This document shows, piece by piece, positions 1 through 12,288 of a stretch of DNA of 34,020 nt (position 1 is the first letter of the stretch; the number at the start of each line of letters is the position of its first letter). The position numbers were made by a program, and so were the translations under genes. The stretch comes from Glomus cerebriforme (Eukaryota; Glomeromycota; Glomeromycetes; Glomerales; Glomeraceae). The notes beneath the pieces were generated by a model. The model was not told the DNA's origin, ran no database searches, and worked only from the letters and a program-made list of their open reading frames with translations. The stretch covers positions 213,096 to 247,115 of the forward strand of contig QKYT01000077.1 in NCBI GenBank assembly GCA_003550305.1. Direction: 5' to 3'.

Positions 1-448
1 CTTCTCTACCTCTTTAAAAAAAAAATAAGTTGATTGTACATTACGTAGTTAGACTTATTGTTTCATTGTTTCACTTAAAAATTATTCATCAATATAAACA
101 AATACCAATTAAAGTTGTTTTTTGCTGCGACATAAAAAAAAATTCATCGAATTTTCTTTTAGAAATACAAGAGTTCATTATGATAATGATAAAAAAAAAG
201 CCATTGGTTACATTTCTCGCTTATAATGAGAATTCAAGAACGAATTGTATTAATAAGCAATAGAATTACTACATTTTATACATTTTATATAAAAAAATTA
301 TTAAGCTTGAATTACGAAAAATGCAAAATGCGGTTCGTATTATTATTTAATTTATGATTAATAAATATGCATAATCTCGTGATTTATTATATTGGTCCAA
401 TGATTTGTACTACGTGTTAAGTTCGACCGTTTTACCGGTAATTTTATT

Positions 449-501
449 GTGATATTTGTGATGTTTGTGATGTTTGTGATATTTGTAAAGTATTTGTGAT
501 G
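449..501. repeat. 9-bp tandem repeat (TTTGTGATG-like)
   Basis: Several imperfect tandem units of TTTGTGATG / TTTGTGATA follow one another. A similar TGTGATATT tandem lies at 3580-3612, and both follow a CGACCGTT sequence, so the two tracts may share an origin. Confidence 0.7.
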
Positions 502-624
502 ATTAACAACCTGCAAAATTCTGCATTAAAAAAATCATTTTAATCATTTTAAGAACAATAAACAATTATTATTGTATTTTTATTGTAAAAATTTTTTTTT
601 TTTTCTCGTAAATAATATAATACG

Positions 625-625
625 G

Positions 626-656
<31 letters not shown>

Positions 657-687
657 AATAATTTATTTATTATTATAATAATAAATA
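625..687. repeat. AAT/GAT trinucleotide microsatellite
   Basis: An (AAT)n tract interrupted by GAT units is followed by ATT/TTA units, forming a low-complexity, partly self-complementary stretch. Confidence 0.8.
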
Positions 688-1018
688 ATTTTTAAGACAA
701 AAAAAAAATGAACGCGACTTAAACAAGAGGAGAGAGTACAATATAATTTTAATACAATATAAAGAAGAAGAAAAAAAAAAATATTTTTCCTCATGTATGA
801 AAACAATAAATTGTAAACTTTAATTATATGAAGCTAGATTATTTGTAGTCAGGTACGAACCTGTGGCTAAGTTATTATTTATTTTGGCTGACAAAAAAGA
901 ATCGCATTTTAAAAATAAAATATCTCCTTTTATAAAGAACAATTCGTTTATATATTTATATTTAATTTGGTAATGTCATATAAACAAATACTTAAACGCA
1001 ATACAATTAGATCAAAAG

Positions 1019-1070
1019 AAAAAAAAAAAAAAAAAAAAAAATAAAAAAAAAAAAAAAAAAAAAAAAAAAA
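1019..1070. repeat. poly(A) tract
   Basis: About 52 bases of A with a single T near the middle. This is one of the longest homopolymers in the window and a likely site of length error in the assembly. Confidence 0.9.
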
Positions 1071-2812
1071 GATTTCATGAAAAAATTAAAATTTTCTTAA
1101 ATTTTTCTATTGTGTAAAAATATGTAAAAAATAGGCAATACAATGAATGACATTAAAAACAATATAAGAAATCGTAAATCATTCAAAATTATTATTTGAA
1201 CAATGAATCAATGAATAAAAAACTAACCCGAAATTTATTATCATTATTTTACCATTTAAACTCTAAAGAAAAGAATCCGTGTAACACCACCTGATTGTCA
1301 AAAAAAAAAAAGATACTAATGCATTACAATCAATGCATCTTCAAGATACTTTTTTCCTTGACGTATAATATTTTTAATAGAAGAATATTTCACATGTTTT
1401 AACCAACGAAATTAAGTTTACTAAGAATATAAGGGGGTTTTCGTAAAGAGTTCACCATTTAAAGACATATGATCAACGATAATGCAATTAATGCAAATAT
1501 GCAATTAATGCAATTGCATGCGGAATTTGACATTTTTCTAGTGTCAATAGTCCGAAATTTTTCATTTCATTGATTATGAAAAATGAAACAGGAAAATTAG
1601 TTTTCAAGTTCGAAAAAGAGAAGTTTTAAACTTTATGATAAATTTTAAAAAAAAGTGATAAATTCGATTAAAAAATTAAATTAAAAAAAAAATCAAGTCA
1701 CACCAAAAAGTATTCATGCGTGCAGTATTATCGGAGATTTAGCAGTTTAGCCAATTCTTACATCAATTCTCGATGAAAATTTTTTTTTTTTTTAAAAAAA
1801 AAAAAAATCATTTAAAAGAAACCAAAATTGGTTTGATTAATCAAATAAGGAAAATTTCCAAACTTATTTTGTAAATTTGTAAAACATATAAATAATGATT
1901 ATTTTAATTTCATTGTCTCCGGAAATAACATTTTGTAGATCAGATCCAAAAATTATTTTTATCATCACTTTTTATCACAAAATGAGAAAAACAATAATTT
2001 TATCTTTTTATAATGCAAGGTTTTTTAATTTTTTATGTCATGTACAATTTGCATTTTTTTTTTTTTAATGTACGGAGATAAAAAAAAAAATTAATATACG
2101 TAAATAAAATTTTTTTATTTTTATTATTATAAAATACTTTTTTTATATACTGTATATATATAAATTATTATTTACAAAAAAGCTACATTTTTTTTGAATA
2201 ATCAATCGGGTCATATGTCCCTTAAATTGCATATTTAACCGATAAAAGAGAGTGATTTAGGCTATGCCAAATATCAGAATTGGGAAGGTGGTTTGAGGCC
2301 ATATGACTATATCAAAGAAAAGATGTTTTACAATAACTAATAAGGGGAATAAGAAAAGAAAACTGCGTATTACAACATTATATAAATAAATAAAATTTCA
2401 AATGAACGGATTATGTAAATACGCGTGAAAAAAAACTATTTAGAAACCGGTATAACCGGTATTTTAACAATATTAAGAATGATAAAAGGAATGTGAATAT
2501 GTGTACGTGTGAAATTTCATTATTAAGTATTATAGTTACAGAATATTTCAAAGCCAGCTTTAAGTTTCTGTACGTAATATGAATTTTCATTATAAATTTT
2601 TTTTTTTTTTTTTTTCAAGATCAAGATAAAATAAATATTTTAAAAAAGTTATAAAAAGAAAGTCTTAAAAAAATAATCGATAAATTCGATCATTTGTAAA
2701 AAAAAAAATAAAGATATTTAACAGTAGAATATTTTAGAAAAATAAAATAAAAATAAATAGATTAAAAATCATCATCAAAATAAAAATTAAAAGAATAGGA
2801 ATATTTACAAGT

Positions 2813-3413
2813 TTACCAAATAACTTCGTATTTGGCAAACCTTGCGTCTTGAAAGTTTAGATCGCTTAAAGGAATATTTGTAGTAGAAGATTTTTTTTGA
2901 AGAAATGTTGCATTTTTGGTCAAAATATTTACACATTTTGACATACATTGAACGAATTGAATTAAAATCCAATGCATCATTAATGAGTTGTTTTTTTTTT
3001 TGTTTTTTTTAAAAAAAAAAATAAATTGTTGTAAATTTAAATTCAGGGAAACAAACTCCTGTAGTTTTTTTTGATTAAAGAAAAATGCTTCCATTTTATA
3101 TTTGATTTCCTCTGATTTTTTTATTTTCTTTTTTTTTTTCGCGATAAAGCATGATTTACATTGTTATGCATAACAAAACCGGTAAAAAAAATAAATCTAG
3201 TTAAAAGTTTTGTTGAATCACGTGCAGTAATTGATATAAATGATTTAGAGAAATGTTATCGGAAAGAAACTTAATGCATGCAGGACATTGCCGGCAATTT
3301 TCTTGCGCTCTTGCAGCAAAGTGCGGGATACATAAAATTTTCATATGTTTTATAAAAGAACTAATCTGGTTCCTGTATTTTTTTTTTTTTCTTTTTGGAT
3401 CTCGTTCCCACAT
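2813..3413 (-). other. two weak minus-strand open frames
   Basis: Two open frames on the minus strand (3413-3201, 70 codons; 3094-2813, 93 codons) contain stretches that look more protein-like than their surroundings. The first has C-x2-C-P-x-C near its middle and follows a possible acceptor (AATACAG) at about 3380. The second ends in a mixed-composition tail of about 30 residues. Both also contain poly-Lys or poly-Phe runs from A/T homopolymers, and an overlapping plus-strand frame (3253-3462) is equally open. I do not recognise either product. They could be exons of one unidentified gene or chance open frames. Confidence 0.15.
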
Positions 3414-3579
3414 ATTCGATGTTGTTCAAGCCAAAAAAGACATAATTGATCACTCTTTATAGAGTTGAAACGGATATATTTGAATTAGTTATCATTCATA
3501 ATGATTTTTTTAAAAAAATGGTCTCGACTCTTTATATGGTCCGTACTTATGTACGACCGTTAATTATTTGTCACCTTAT

Positions 3580-3612
3580 GTGATATTGTGATATTGTAAT
3601 ATTGTGATATTT
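3580..3612. repeat. 9-bp tandem repeat (TGTGATATT-like)
   Basis: About four imperfect units of TGTGATATT / TGTAATATT, followed by a short TATCTGATATC repeat. Confidence 0.7.
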
Positions 3613-3818
3613 TTAGTATATCTGATATCTGATATTACGAATAATTTATTATCACATAAGCGATAAGTATTCCGAAAATTATCGTGAACTGCGTACTGCG
3701 TACTGCGTGGTTGAGTGATTGATTGGTTGATCGGTTCACTCCCATGTGACCTCATATAACATGTATTCTAAGACGTGGTGAAATACTATTTGTCATTCTA
3801 TCATAGGATATCACGTGG

Positions 3819-3920
3819 ATGAAAATTAGTATCTCACCGCTAACTGAAGATGCGCTAGTTGATCCAACTGAGTTGCGTAGAAGTGTGAAAATGATTTTGG
3901 GGATGAACACCCGCAAATAA
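3819..3920 (+). CDS. possible 33-residue ORF, function unknown
   Basis: This short ATG-to-TAA frame lies in a locally GC-richer patch. Its composition is mixed (Asp, Glu, Arg, Pro, Val, Met) rather than the Lys/Asn/Phe bias of neighbouring chance frames. The in-frame upstream stop is 5 codons before the ATG, just after a possible splice acceptor (ATCATAG), so it could also be the last exon of an unseen spliced gene. A CACGTG palindrome lies immediately upstream (3812-3817). I recognise no motif, and no TATA box is evident. A chance open frame is quite possible. Confidence 0.2.
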   Translation: MKISISPLTEDALVDPTELRRSVKMILGMNTRK

Positions 3921-5930
3921 AGAAGCGACGTTGTTTAAACGTCACTTGAAAGAATTAAAGAATCATAATTGGAAGGGCATTATTATGTTTATTTACATAA
4001 TTACCAACTCAATTATTGGGGAGTTTTTTTTTTAAAAAAACTTTAATAACATTTTAGAAGGATTTACTGATTCTGAATACTGATTTACAATATCAGCGAC
4101 AAATAAAGTCATCCCATCATAAATATTTGCAAAAATATATTTAAATTAATTAAAAAATATTTTTTAATATAACGACGGATATTAAACAAATTAACGGAAT
4201 ATTTGCACATCAGTTATGATTTCATGAGCCGAGTAAATCTTGCGGAAAAAAAATAAATTCAAAATTAATTTGAAAATCATTTTATAGCTCTAACCAGAAT
4301 TTCATAATGCTGCCCAAAAATTTGCTAAATCACGTGATTATTCGATAAGTTTTTAGATTAGTGAAAATTTTGGTAATATTAAAATCTATAATTTCGGTAG
4401 GATGTACAGTATTAATAAACACTTTGTAACAAGCAAGGGGTGATCAACAAGAATTTAATAAATATTATGAATGCCGCAGCATTCAAACAATTTTCAATAA
4501 TTTAAAGAAAAAGATTTTATAGATTAATAACAAAGTATTATAGATTGCTTTATTTATTGATTACTCATCGAAATTATGAAGTTCGGATCAACCCGATTAC
4601 CCGAATGTTTATATTTTAACGCTGCGTCAAAATTAAAGATAGATGATCCGAAGAGAAACTTGAACAAAAATTGCCTTCACATAACTATCAATATATTAAT
4701 CAATATATTATACTGTATATTCTACAAGTTATTTGAATTAGAAACTTACTTTCATTCCAAGAAATGTTCGATCTAACTAAAATTATAATGCAAAAGATCA
4801 TGTGACTTTAATAATTTCGGTTTTGGAATTAGTTAGCCAACTTTGGAATTATAAGCAACCTTTATTTGGCGTAATTTTGAAATTCCACAAATGAAACTTA
4901 CAATCATTTTTTGAAACATTCAATAAATAAATTCTATGGGAATTTAGGATACAATTTGGATAATCCATGACAAATAAAAAAAGGTTCGAAGAAGACGCAT
5001 ATAATGTATATATTCTTGAATTGAAATTCCAATGTTTTTCAAACAAGTATTATTTATGTAGTATGGTACACAAATTACATTAATTTTACAGAAAAACTTT
5101 GGCAAAGTTACACGAAATAGATTTATTTTATTAAAAAAGGTATTCAGAATTCCAAATTTGAATTTATAATGAAGGTAATCATAAGTTTGACATAGGATTT
5201 ATAATCTTAATTTGATTATAACTTTAAATTTATGAACTTCTTGTTTATAACGGTTTACGGAATCCGTAAATAAGTATTTTAATTTTTAGTTTTCATTCAT
5301 GAAAATCCATATTAGTTTTAATAATGAATTTTAGTAATTTTTTAATTATTAAACATTTAATTTTATTTTCTTTCTTTAATAAGTATTTCGGCTGATAATT
5401 TTCTTTATAATTCTAATAAGAATAAACTAACATTATGATAAAATATACATATATTTTTTTGATTTAGATAATCAAAATTCAAAAAGAGTTTAGAGGAATT
5501 AAAAAGTTTTACCGATTTACGGTCATAAATATTGATATTAAATTATTATTATTATTATTATTATATTATTATTTTAGTAAAGTAATCATTTTATTTATTT
5601 AAGTTTTTTTAGAATATTGATTCTTTTTTCTAAATATTTTTATTTTTAGAAAAAATTGTAGAAATTCGTTTTTTTTACTCAGGTGATAGATTTTTTTTTA
5701 TTCCTCAGGTGATTGTCAATTATTATAAATTATACACACACATATATATATATTTTTTGCATAGATTAAATAGATTATCGTGTGATTTTAAGTCCCGCCT
5801 CAATAAATAATTCATGCAGGATTGCCCATCGGAATATTTAATGCTTTATGATAAATATTTTTGGGCGTGTTTCAACATACAATGTATATTCATTCAATTA
5901 AGAAAAGAGAAAAAGATTTTTTTGCGTGGC
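3921..5930. other. AT-rich gene-free stretch
   Basis: No supportable gene. A 66-codon frame at 4576-4776 begins with reasonable composition but becomes Ile/Leu/Tyr/Phe-rich and matches nothing I know. An ATT microsatellite lies around 5547-5575 and an AC/AT dinucleotide tract around 5736-5755. Confidence 0.6.
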
Positions 5931-5935
5931 TATTA

Positions 5936-6085
5936 CTATTTACATAGTAATGGAGAAACAATGGCGCCGAGATAAATTTTTATTCGCGCCGAAAGATAAT
6001 AAAAACCTCCACGCTCAGATTTAGTGAAGTCATCAATATTCATCGGATGCATAGTCAAGAATGAGTCGTACTTGGTCATTATTAT
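5936..6085 (-). CDS. possible terminal exon of an unidentified spliced gene
   Basis: On the minus strand a long pyrimidine tract ending in CTTGCAG (about 6104-6086) is a strong splice-acceptor signal. It is followed at once by an open frame of 49 codons, with an ATG as its third codon (6079-6077) and a TAG at 5936-5938. The peptide is mixed and protein-like: near its middle it has K-S-E-R-G-G-F-Y-Y, followed by a basic/hydrophobic segment. A second frame from the same acceptor gives a shorter acidic peptide ending D-Y-A-S-D-E-Y at about 6033. Upstream on the same strand, 6339 begins a Met-plus-hydrophobic stretch that could be a signal-like first exon with a GTAATT donor after 8 codons. I do not recognise the product, and the exon partners are unresolved. 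Confidence 0.25.
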   Translation of the reverse strand: MIMTKYDSFLTMHPMNIDDFTKSERGGFYYLSARIKIYLGAIVSPLLCK

Positions 6086-6089
6086 CTGC

Positions 6090-7610
6090 AAGAAAAAAAA
6101 AATCATGAAACTTTGAAATGAAGATTTTCACAATATACTGAATATAGTGAACGAAACACAACAAAGACTTGAAACATAGCCACAAAATGATTTGCAAGTG
6201 TGTAACACAATGGACCCAATAGACCAAAATTTGATTTCATTATCCCATTTTCCGAATTCATATTTTCATATTGTGAAATATTAATGCTTCTTATGTTGAT
6301 CGTCAGAGAAATTACCAATATAATAATATTTATATTCATTGTTTTTGGATTATTATAGTGGGTTTGTTATTAACGACGAAAAAGAAAAAAAAAAAAAAAA
6401 AAAGATTTTCAGCGGTTGACTGTACATTTTTTGTGTACTAAACAACAATCTCTTTCGCGGGAAAATTTCGTCATTATGAATAAAACAAAACGCTGCAGGA
6501 AACCAACACGTGCTGATAATGTGCCGCATTATAATTATAATTAATCTGATAAAGTGAGTTGACAAGTTAAAACGCATTCTATGATATCATAAACAGGTTG
6601 ATTTTTTTATTTCATCATTTATTTATATGTTTATCGTTCAAACTTATTAAGTGCGTCCATCAAACAAAGAATTTGTCAAAAATAGCATGATATAGAGAGT
6701 CGAGACATTTGGACAAATCGGACAAACTTACATCCTTTATGACTCATAAATAATAAATAAAAAGGTTTCATATAAATCATGTGATGCTATCAGATTATGA
6801 GATATTTTATTTGCTTTCTTTGTCAACAAAATATTTAAAATATTAATAATGATAATGATATAATGATATGAATGATAATAATATGAATGAAAAAAAAAAA
6901 TAAATGCTTCGCTGCGCATGGTCAAAAAGAACACCGACGCTGTACATAACTCAGTAAAATAATATGGTGGTGCAGTATCGACTACTACAAAGACTTGAGG
7001 CTGATATTACCTCGTGATAAGAATATAATTACTGCAAGTTACTAGTCCGGGACCCATAAAATTTTTTTAACCAGTTTTTTTGTAACCGGAGAGCAACGTG
7101 TCGTTGAAAGAATATTCGAGACCTCTATGCCAAGCCGGAAATAATTTCCGAACAATACCAAGAATTACTAAAAATATCATTTACTAGAAAAATTTTTTTT
7201 TTTCTTGAAGGACGTTATACATACATAAAAATAATAAAAAAAAGATATATTATAAAATTATATATATAACTGTATATATTTTATTTATTTTATAATAGAA
7301 ATGCAATAAAAATTTCTCATGGGAAACAATTCAAAAATAAATTTTAATATTCAAACAATAAAACGGCGAAAAATTCAAGTAAAGAAGAAAATAATTAATT
7401 GCCATAAAAGAATTAGACAATTATTCATTCTCTTCATTTTTCTCATTCAAAAGTTGAACTATGGCTAAAAAAACAAATAATAATTAAACTAAAACTTGAT
7501 GATAATAACTGAAATATTTAAATAAGTTTATATATATATATATAATTTTAATTTAAAAAGATAAAAATAAATTTTATATTGCGAATGCTTGAATTGTGTA
7601 ACATTGTGAA
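6090..7610. other. AT-rich gene-poor stretch
   Basis: No gene I can support beyond the possible upstream exon near 6339 (minus). The sequence holds a GAT/AAT-type repeat (about 6840-6890) and homopolymers. A slightly GC-richer patch at 7040-7160 shows no clear reading frame. Confidence 0.6.
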
Positions 7611-7616
7611 TGATTT

Positions 7617-7626
7617 TATATAAATA
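7617..7626 (+). promoter_or_regulatory. TATA box
   Basis: TATATAAATA lies 110 bp upstream of the ATG at 7736. It is followed by a C/T-rich stretch (ATCCTCTCCCAG and similar) suitable for a transcription start region. It fits the only well-supported gene in the first 17 kb. Confidence 0.6.
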
Positions 7627-7735
7627 GGACCAGCATTTATCCTCTCCCAGAATCTTTACCAAACAACATTTGCCTCTCAAATAAATCCTCTCATCCCTTT
7701 TTTTTTTAAAAAAAAAAGAAACGAATCAAATAAAA

Positions 7736-8311
7736 ATGAGTCCACCAAATTCCTTCGATGAAAAGCCCGTTGTTGTAAAATCGAAACGAGGCCGAAAGGC
7801 ATTAGCAGTTAGTGAGGGGCATATAGATGTCACTGGAAGAACCCATATCATGACAGTTAGAAGGTCTAATCCTCCAACTCCAAAAAAGAAAACCACGACT
7901 CCAAAAGCTATAAAGCAAACTAATAATTATTGCAGACGATGCGAACAAAATGACGAATATATCGATGTTCTTAACGGCAGAATTGGCAAATTAGAAAGTT
8001 TGGTAGAAAAATTAACCAACGCAACGAAACCAACTTTTAATAATAATATGACACAACCTCAACCGATAGTTGCTCCAAATTTCTCTAACATGGGAACAGA
8101 AGACCTTTTAAGTTTGTCTAATCAAATTAACGTTGTGTTGCTCGAAAGATTTGAAATGCAAAATCAACTACAATTACAAACTCAAGCTTCGATGGTTACT
8201 CCGATAACTCCAATTACTATAACGCCACCTGTAAGCCCGTTTACAGCTTGCGAACCTTCTGATATAGCAGTACAAGATTGGACTTATAATAATCCATTTA
8301 CGACATATTAA
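7736..8311 (+). CDS. basic coiled-coil protein of unknown function
   Basis: A single-exon gene of 191 residues, which I do not recognise as a named family. Residues 15-60 are strongly basic: they include K-S-K-R-G-R-K (16-21), resembling the core of an AT-hook, and Ser/Thr-Pro plus Lys repeats, consistent with a nuclear or DNA-associated protein. Residues 66-69 form C-R-R-C. Residues 74-95 are a short amphipathic helix with leucine/isoleucine spacing typical of a coiled coil, and residues 121-150 form a second Leu/Gln-rich helix. The C-terminus is Thr/Pro/Ile-rich (T-P-I repeats, 155-170). The ATG is the first in frame after a TATA box and an A-rich leader. Codon use is less AT-degenerate than chance frames nearby. 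A regulatory role is only an inference; secretion is unlikely because there is no signal peptide. Confidence 0.8.
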   Translation: MSPPNSFDEKPVVVKSKRGRKALAVSEGHIDVTGRTHIMTVRRSNPPTPKKKTTTPKAIKQTNNYCRRCEQNDEYIDVLNGRIGKLESLVEKLTNATKPTFNNNMTQPQPIVAPNFSNMGTEDLLSLSNQINVVLLERFEMQNQLQLQTQASMVTPITPITITPPVSPFTACEPSDIAVQDWTYNNPFTTY

Positions 8312-8545
8312 TAATTACGATTTAACACAAATTTTTTTTTTTTCGAAAAATTTCATTACGTATTTTACATTTTACGCATTTAATATTTGTATAAAAAATC
8401 GATAAATTTAACGATTCTGTAAATATCGAATTATAGATTTTTTCGACATTATCATTTCCTCCCAACATATTCATTTTTTTAAGATATCATATGTAGTATA
8501 TAGACTTAAGATTGGCAAAATCTGATTAAAATGTGAAACTAATTT

Positions 8546-8551
8546 AATAAA
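8546..8551 (+). terminator. polyadenylation signal AATAAA
   Basis: AATAAA lies 235 bp downstream of the stop codon of the 191-residue protein gene and is a candidate 3'-end signal. In such AT-rich DNA the hexamer is common, so this is weak. Confidence 0.35.
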
Positions 8552-9884
8552 AACACAAACAAAAAAGAAAAGAAGAAAAAGATTTTTTTTTTTTTTTTTT
8601 ATTAATACTTTAAATCATGACTTCAAAATTTTCAATTTAATTAACATATATATTCAGTATATTAATTAATTAATAAATAATGGAGTATATATAAGATTGA
8701 TATACCCGACTTGATATGGTGCACAACATATTCGGCAAATATATGCTCGGAATTATTAATTATTATTGTAAACAATAATAATAAATTACATTATATATAT
8801 TTTTTATAAATACTGAATCATTCCAATATTTATAATCTTTTACAATTTCTATTAAAACAATGATGTTTCATATCTTTTGTAATATAATATAATTTATTTG
8901 TGTTTCCAATAGATAAGCTGCTTCTGATGCGCAGCTTAATCATGAAAATTTCTTATTTAGTATAACTATCAAAGGATTGTAACATTAGAATAAAATTAGA
9001 TTTGTTAAAAATGATTTTTTCTTGTCCTATAAAGGCAAGTTATAAACGTCATTACGGGTTTTTAAATGAGAGTAATTTACATGTTTTAAAGCAGCGAAGA
9101 CCAATAAAATAGTAAACACCGTCATAAAGCATTTGAAAATGCATATTATATAAATCATCACACGCGCATTATTCAACGTGTATGCATGCAAATTCCGGGT
9201 AATTGAACATTATAGAATAAATTTCTTTAGTTATTTTTAGCGGTAACTTATTTATTTATTATACAAGGAAATTTGGGAAATTTTTTTCATTTTTTCCCGC
9301 TCCATAATTATTAGTAAACAATTTCTCCTGATTGATTTTCTTGCAAATTTCTAAATGTATTTTGTATATATATCCAAATATAGATCAATCGGAGTAAATT
9401 TACCTAACTTTCGAACTTTGCCTTTTTCTTGATATAGCATCCCAGCCGTCCCTTAGTACCATTTCATTGACCAGTAATTAAATTGTAACCTTGTTCATTT
9501 TAACCCTTTTTTCTTTTAAACTTTTTTTTTAATGCAACATATGCGGCTGAAAAATTTGTAGTACAAATTCGTTTCTTTTTTGTAATATAACAATGAGATG
9601 ACTAGTAAAACGTTTTTTAATAAAGTTAGGATTTTGGATAAGATTCTGCAAAGAAGTGTCATTTCATAAACAACTATGCCAATTTTTACTATATAATAAT
9701 TTTTTTTAATGTGGATATAATTTTTTTTTTTTTTTTTATAAATAGTTATGATGATAATTAATTTTTATTTTTGTTAAACAAACCACTAAATTTTGAGACA
9801 CGTACGTAATGCTTTCATTGTCGCAACAAATAAAGACTCGTGTAACAATATAATTAAATTTATTGGTTATTTTTATGATTTTCT

Positions 9885-9983
9885 TTGCTTCATACTATTT
9901 CAATTGATTATTTCTATTTTAAAACATTCATTTNTTGCTTCATACTATTTCAATTGATTATTTCTATTTTAAAACATTCATTT
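9885..9983. repeat. 49-bp exact duplication around a single N
   Basis: Bases 9885-9933 recur exactly at 9935-9983 with one N at 9934 between them. Exact identity in a region with no other tandem repeat, joined by an ambiguous base, is most simply a contig-join artefact in which overlapping ends were not merged. Confidence 0.85.
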
Positions 9984-11126
9984 TCCAAAAATGGGTACTT
10001 TAAATATCATTTAATGTGTTGTTAAAAAAATAATTTTCACGTTACCCGGACTTCGGAGCAAAAAGAAAAAGAAAATGGCTTCCTGTTTAATGTTTAAGGA
10101 TTTCCAGGAATGTGTGTCACCAAACTGTAACATTTTTTCTCCTTAACATTAATGGTTTATTCATTATCGAATTGATTTTTTTTTTTTTTTTGACAAGGAA
10201 ATTCTGTTATGTACGAATTTTTTGCGTAATGTCATAGAGTCACACAGAGAATTCTTTGTTATTTAAGCCAATCTAATTACCTAATTATCAAGTTAATCAA
10301 ATTATTCGTTCTTTTTTTCTTTATTATCAAGGATTTATATGATTTTTAAGTGAATTTAAAAGTACCTATTAACATGTTTTATTTTTTTTTATTGTTTATA
10401 TGAAATTATTCATTTTTTCTCTTTTGGTAGAATAAGCGAACAATCAAAAATTCTTAATGTAAATCAATTATATTGCTAGATTTATGATATCAATTATACC
10501 CAAATTTGCAAAAAAGATTTTCTTTGTGTTAAATGAAACATTTCTTTCTTTTTTGAAAATATGACGTAAAAAGAATTTACTAGAATCTTAAACGTTCTAG
10601 AACGTTTTGGGAGCATTGTCATATGTTACGTAATTCCATAAAAATAAAAACAAACACTTCATTGTTATTATCTCATGTGAATATAAATAATGCAAAAAGT
10701 ACGATTTTTTTTATAAACATCATTGTTTTATTGCCATACATTGTTTTTTTTTGAGATGGGCGGGAATATGAAAATGAGTCATTGTATCAAACTCTTCAAG
10801 AATTCAGGTTTGAAATAATCTGAAAATTTGCCCATTCACATTATTCATGTTGTGTAAGGTAAAACATTATTGTATATGCATGTGCAAATACATGAAAAAA
10901 CATTTTCAATCTTTCTGGGATTTCTTTTCGAAATTACTATCAATGCAAAAGGTCGAAGGATCCATTTTGTTTCATGAGTCACAAATGATGATGATATTAT
11001 CTTGTGAGTTCATTAAAGTTCATAAATTATTTATGATTCATTTGTTTGTTTTCGTCATTGGTGAGAGGATTTCTTCACATTTTATTTCTTGGCGATCATC
11101 ATTTTTTCATTTTTTTTTTTTTTTTT

Positions 11127-11176
11127 NNNNNNNNNNNNNNNNNNNNNNNNNNNNNNNNNNNNNNNNNNNNNNNNNN
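11127..11176. other. assembly gap of 50 Ns
   Basis: A run of exactly 50 Ns flanked on both sides by poly(T). The true sequence and gap length are unknown; the gap probably marks an unresolved homopolymer or repeat. Single or double Ns also occur at 9934, 16424, 27609 and 27616-27617. Confidence 0.97.
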
Positions 11177-12030
11177 TTTTTTTTTTTTTTTAAAAAAAGA
11201 AAAAAAAAATTTATTCGGCTATATCATAATTTCATTGTTTATTGTTACTATATTATTATTATATAATATATGTAATTTACGTAATTCTAAACATTCATTT
11301 CTTAGTGGTTACTGCATCATTACGTCATATGCTTACAAAAGTTACAAAAGGTAATGATTGATTGAATGCGCCATATGTGCTTCCGTGTGTACAATAATTG
11401 AACAAATTGAAATTGGATGAATCAAATTCAAAAATTTTATTGGTTATTAATACTAATAAAAAAAAAAAAGAAAATGTTTCGGGGAGACCAGCATTTGTCA
11501 TTTGGCCAATCTTCAGCCAATTATAAATTCTCATGAGATGCCTACTTACCAAATACGGAATGGAAGATAATTGTGTTCAAATTTTTTACCGAACTGATTT
11601 AATATATAAACAAACATCGGAAAAAAACCCAATATTAACGGTAAAAAATTTGTAATTCCATTAATGCATCTAATAATTCCTCTTTGTAACAGAAAAAAAT
11701 TAGCCCGGAATATAAACAAAAAATAAATAAACAACGGAATCTCCCGAGAGTGAACCAACGATATGACTTTTAATTAGATACGTAAACATCATCAATTTTT
11801 TATATTACGTCTTTAATTTTACGAAATGATCGATAAATTTTTTATTCTTTGTTTGAACGAAATGGATTTATTAGGTAACTAATACAATGAAACTTAATCA
11901 AATGATTCGGCCGAATAAATGAAATTGTTTAGTTAAGTGGCGGTGATCTGTTTAGATCACAAAAAAAAAATGCAAAACTATTCAGGGAGAAAAATTAATC
12001 ATTTATTTTTGTTTATTAACAACAAAATGT

Positions 12031-12063
12031 ATTATAAATATTATAAATATTATAAATATTTAT
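12031..12063. repeat. 9-bp tandem repeat (ATTATAAAT)
   Basis: A bit more than three exact units of ATTATAAAT in tandem. Confidence 0.85.
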
Positions 12064-12216
12064 AATGGAAAAAAAATTAATATTATTTAGCATCCTTAAT
12101 AAATATTTTACGCGTTGACTACGCGTGAAATTCATTATCTGACACACGTTTTAACTTTTAATATCATGTTATCATAATACATGTTATTATTTATATAAAA
12201 GTTTTAAGCTCCTTAA

Positions 12217-12288
12217 ATATTTATTAATGATAGATAATATTTATTAATGATAGATAATATTTATTAATGATAGATAATATTTATTAAT
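12217..12288. repeat. 20-bp tandem repeat, about 3.6 units
   Basis: Three exact copies of a 20-bp unit (ATATTTATTAATGATAGATA) are followed by a partial unit that decays into further TTATTAATAATATTT sequence. It is not associated with any gene. Confidence 0.9.

Larger units (their letters stand above)
1..2800. other. AT-rich gene-free stretch
   Basis: No gene can be supported here. The few open frames on either strand are short and made of Lys/Asn/Ile/Phe runs typical of AT-rich non-coding DNA. The stretch holds homopolymer A/T runs, trinucleotide repeats and short tandem repeats, listed separately. A short direct repeat of ACCGGTAT occurs near 2446-2462. Confidence 0.7.

Noticed and set aside
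11046..11354. Open frames spanning the N gap (10847-11266 and 11046-11354)
   Set aside because: They are open only because Ns and poly(T) contain no stops; the peptides are Phe runs and unknown residues.
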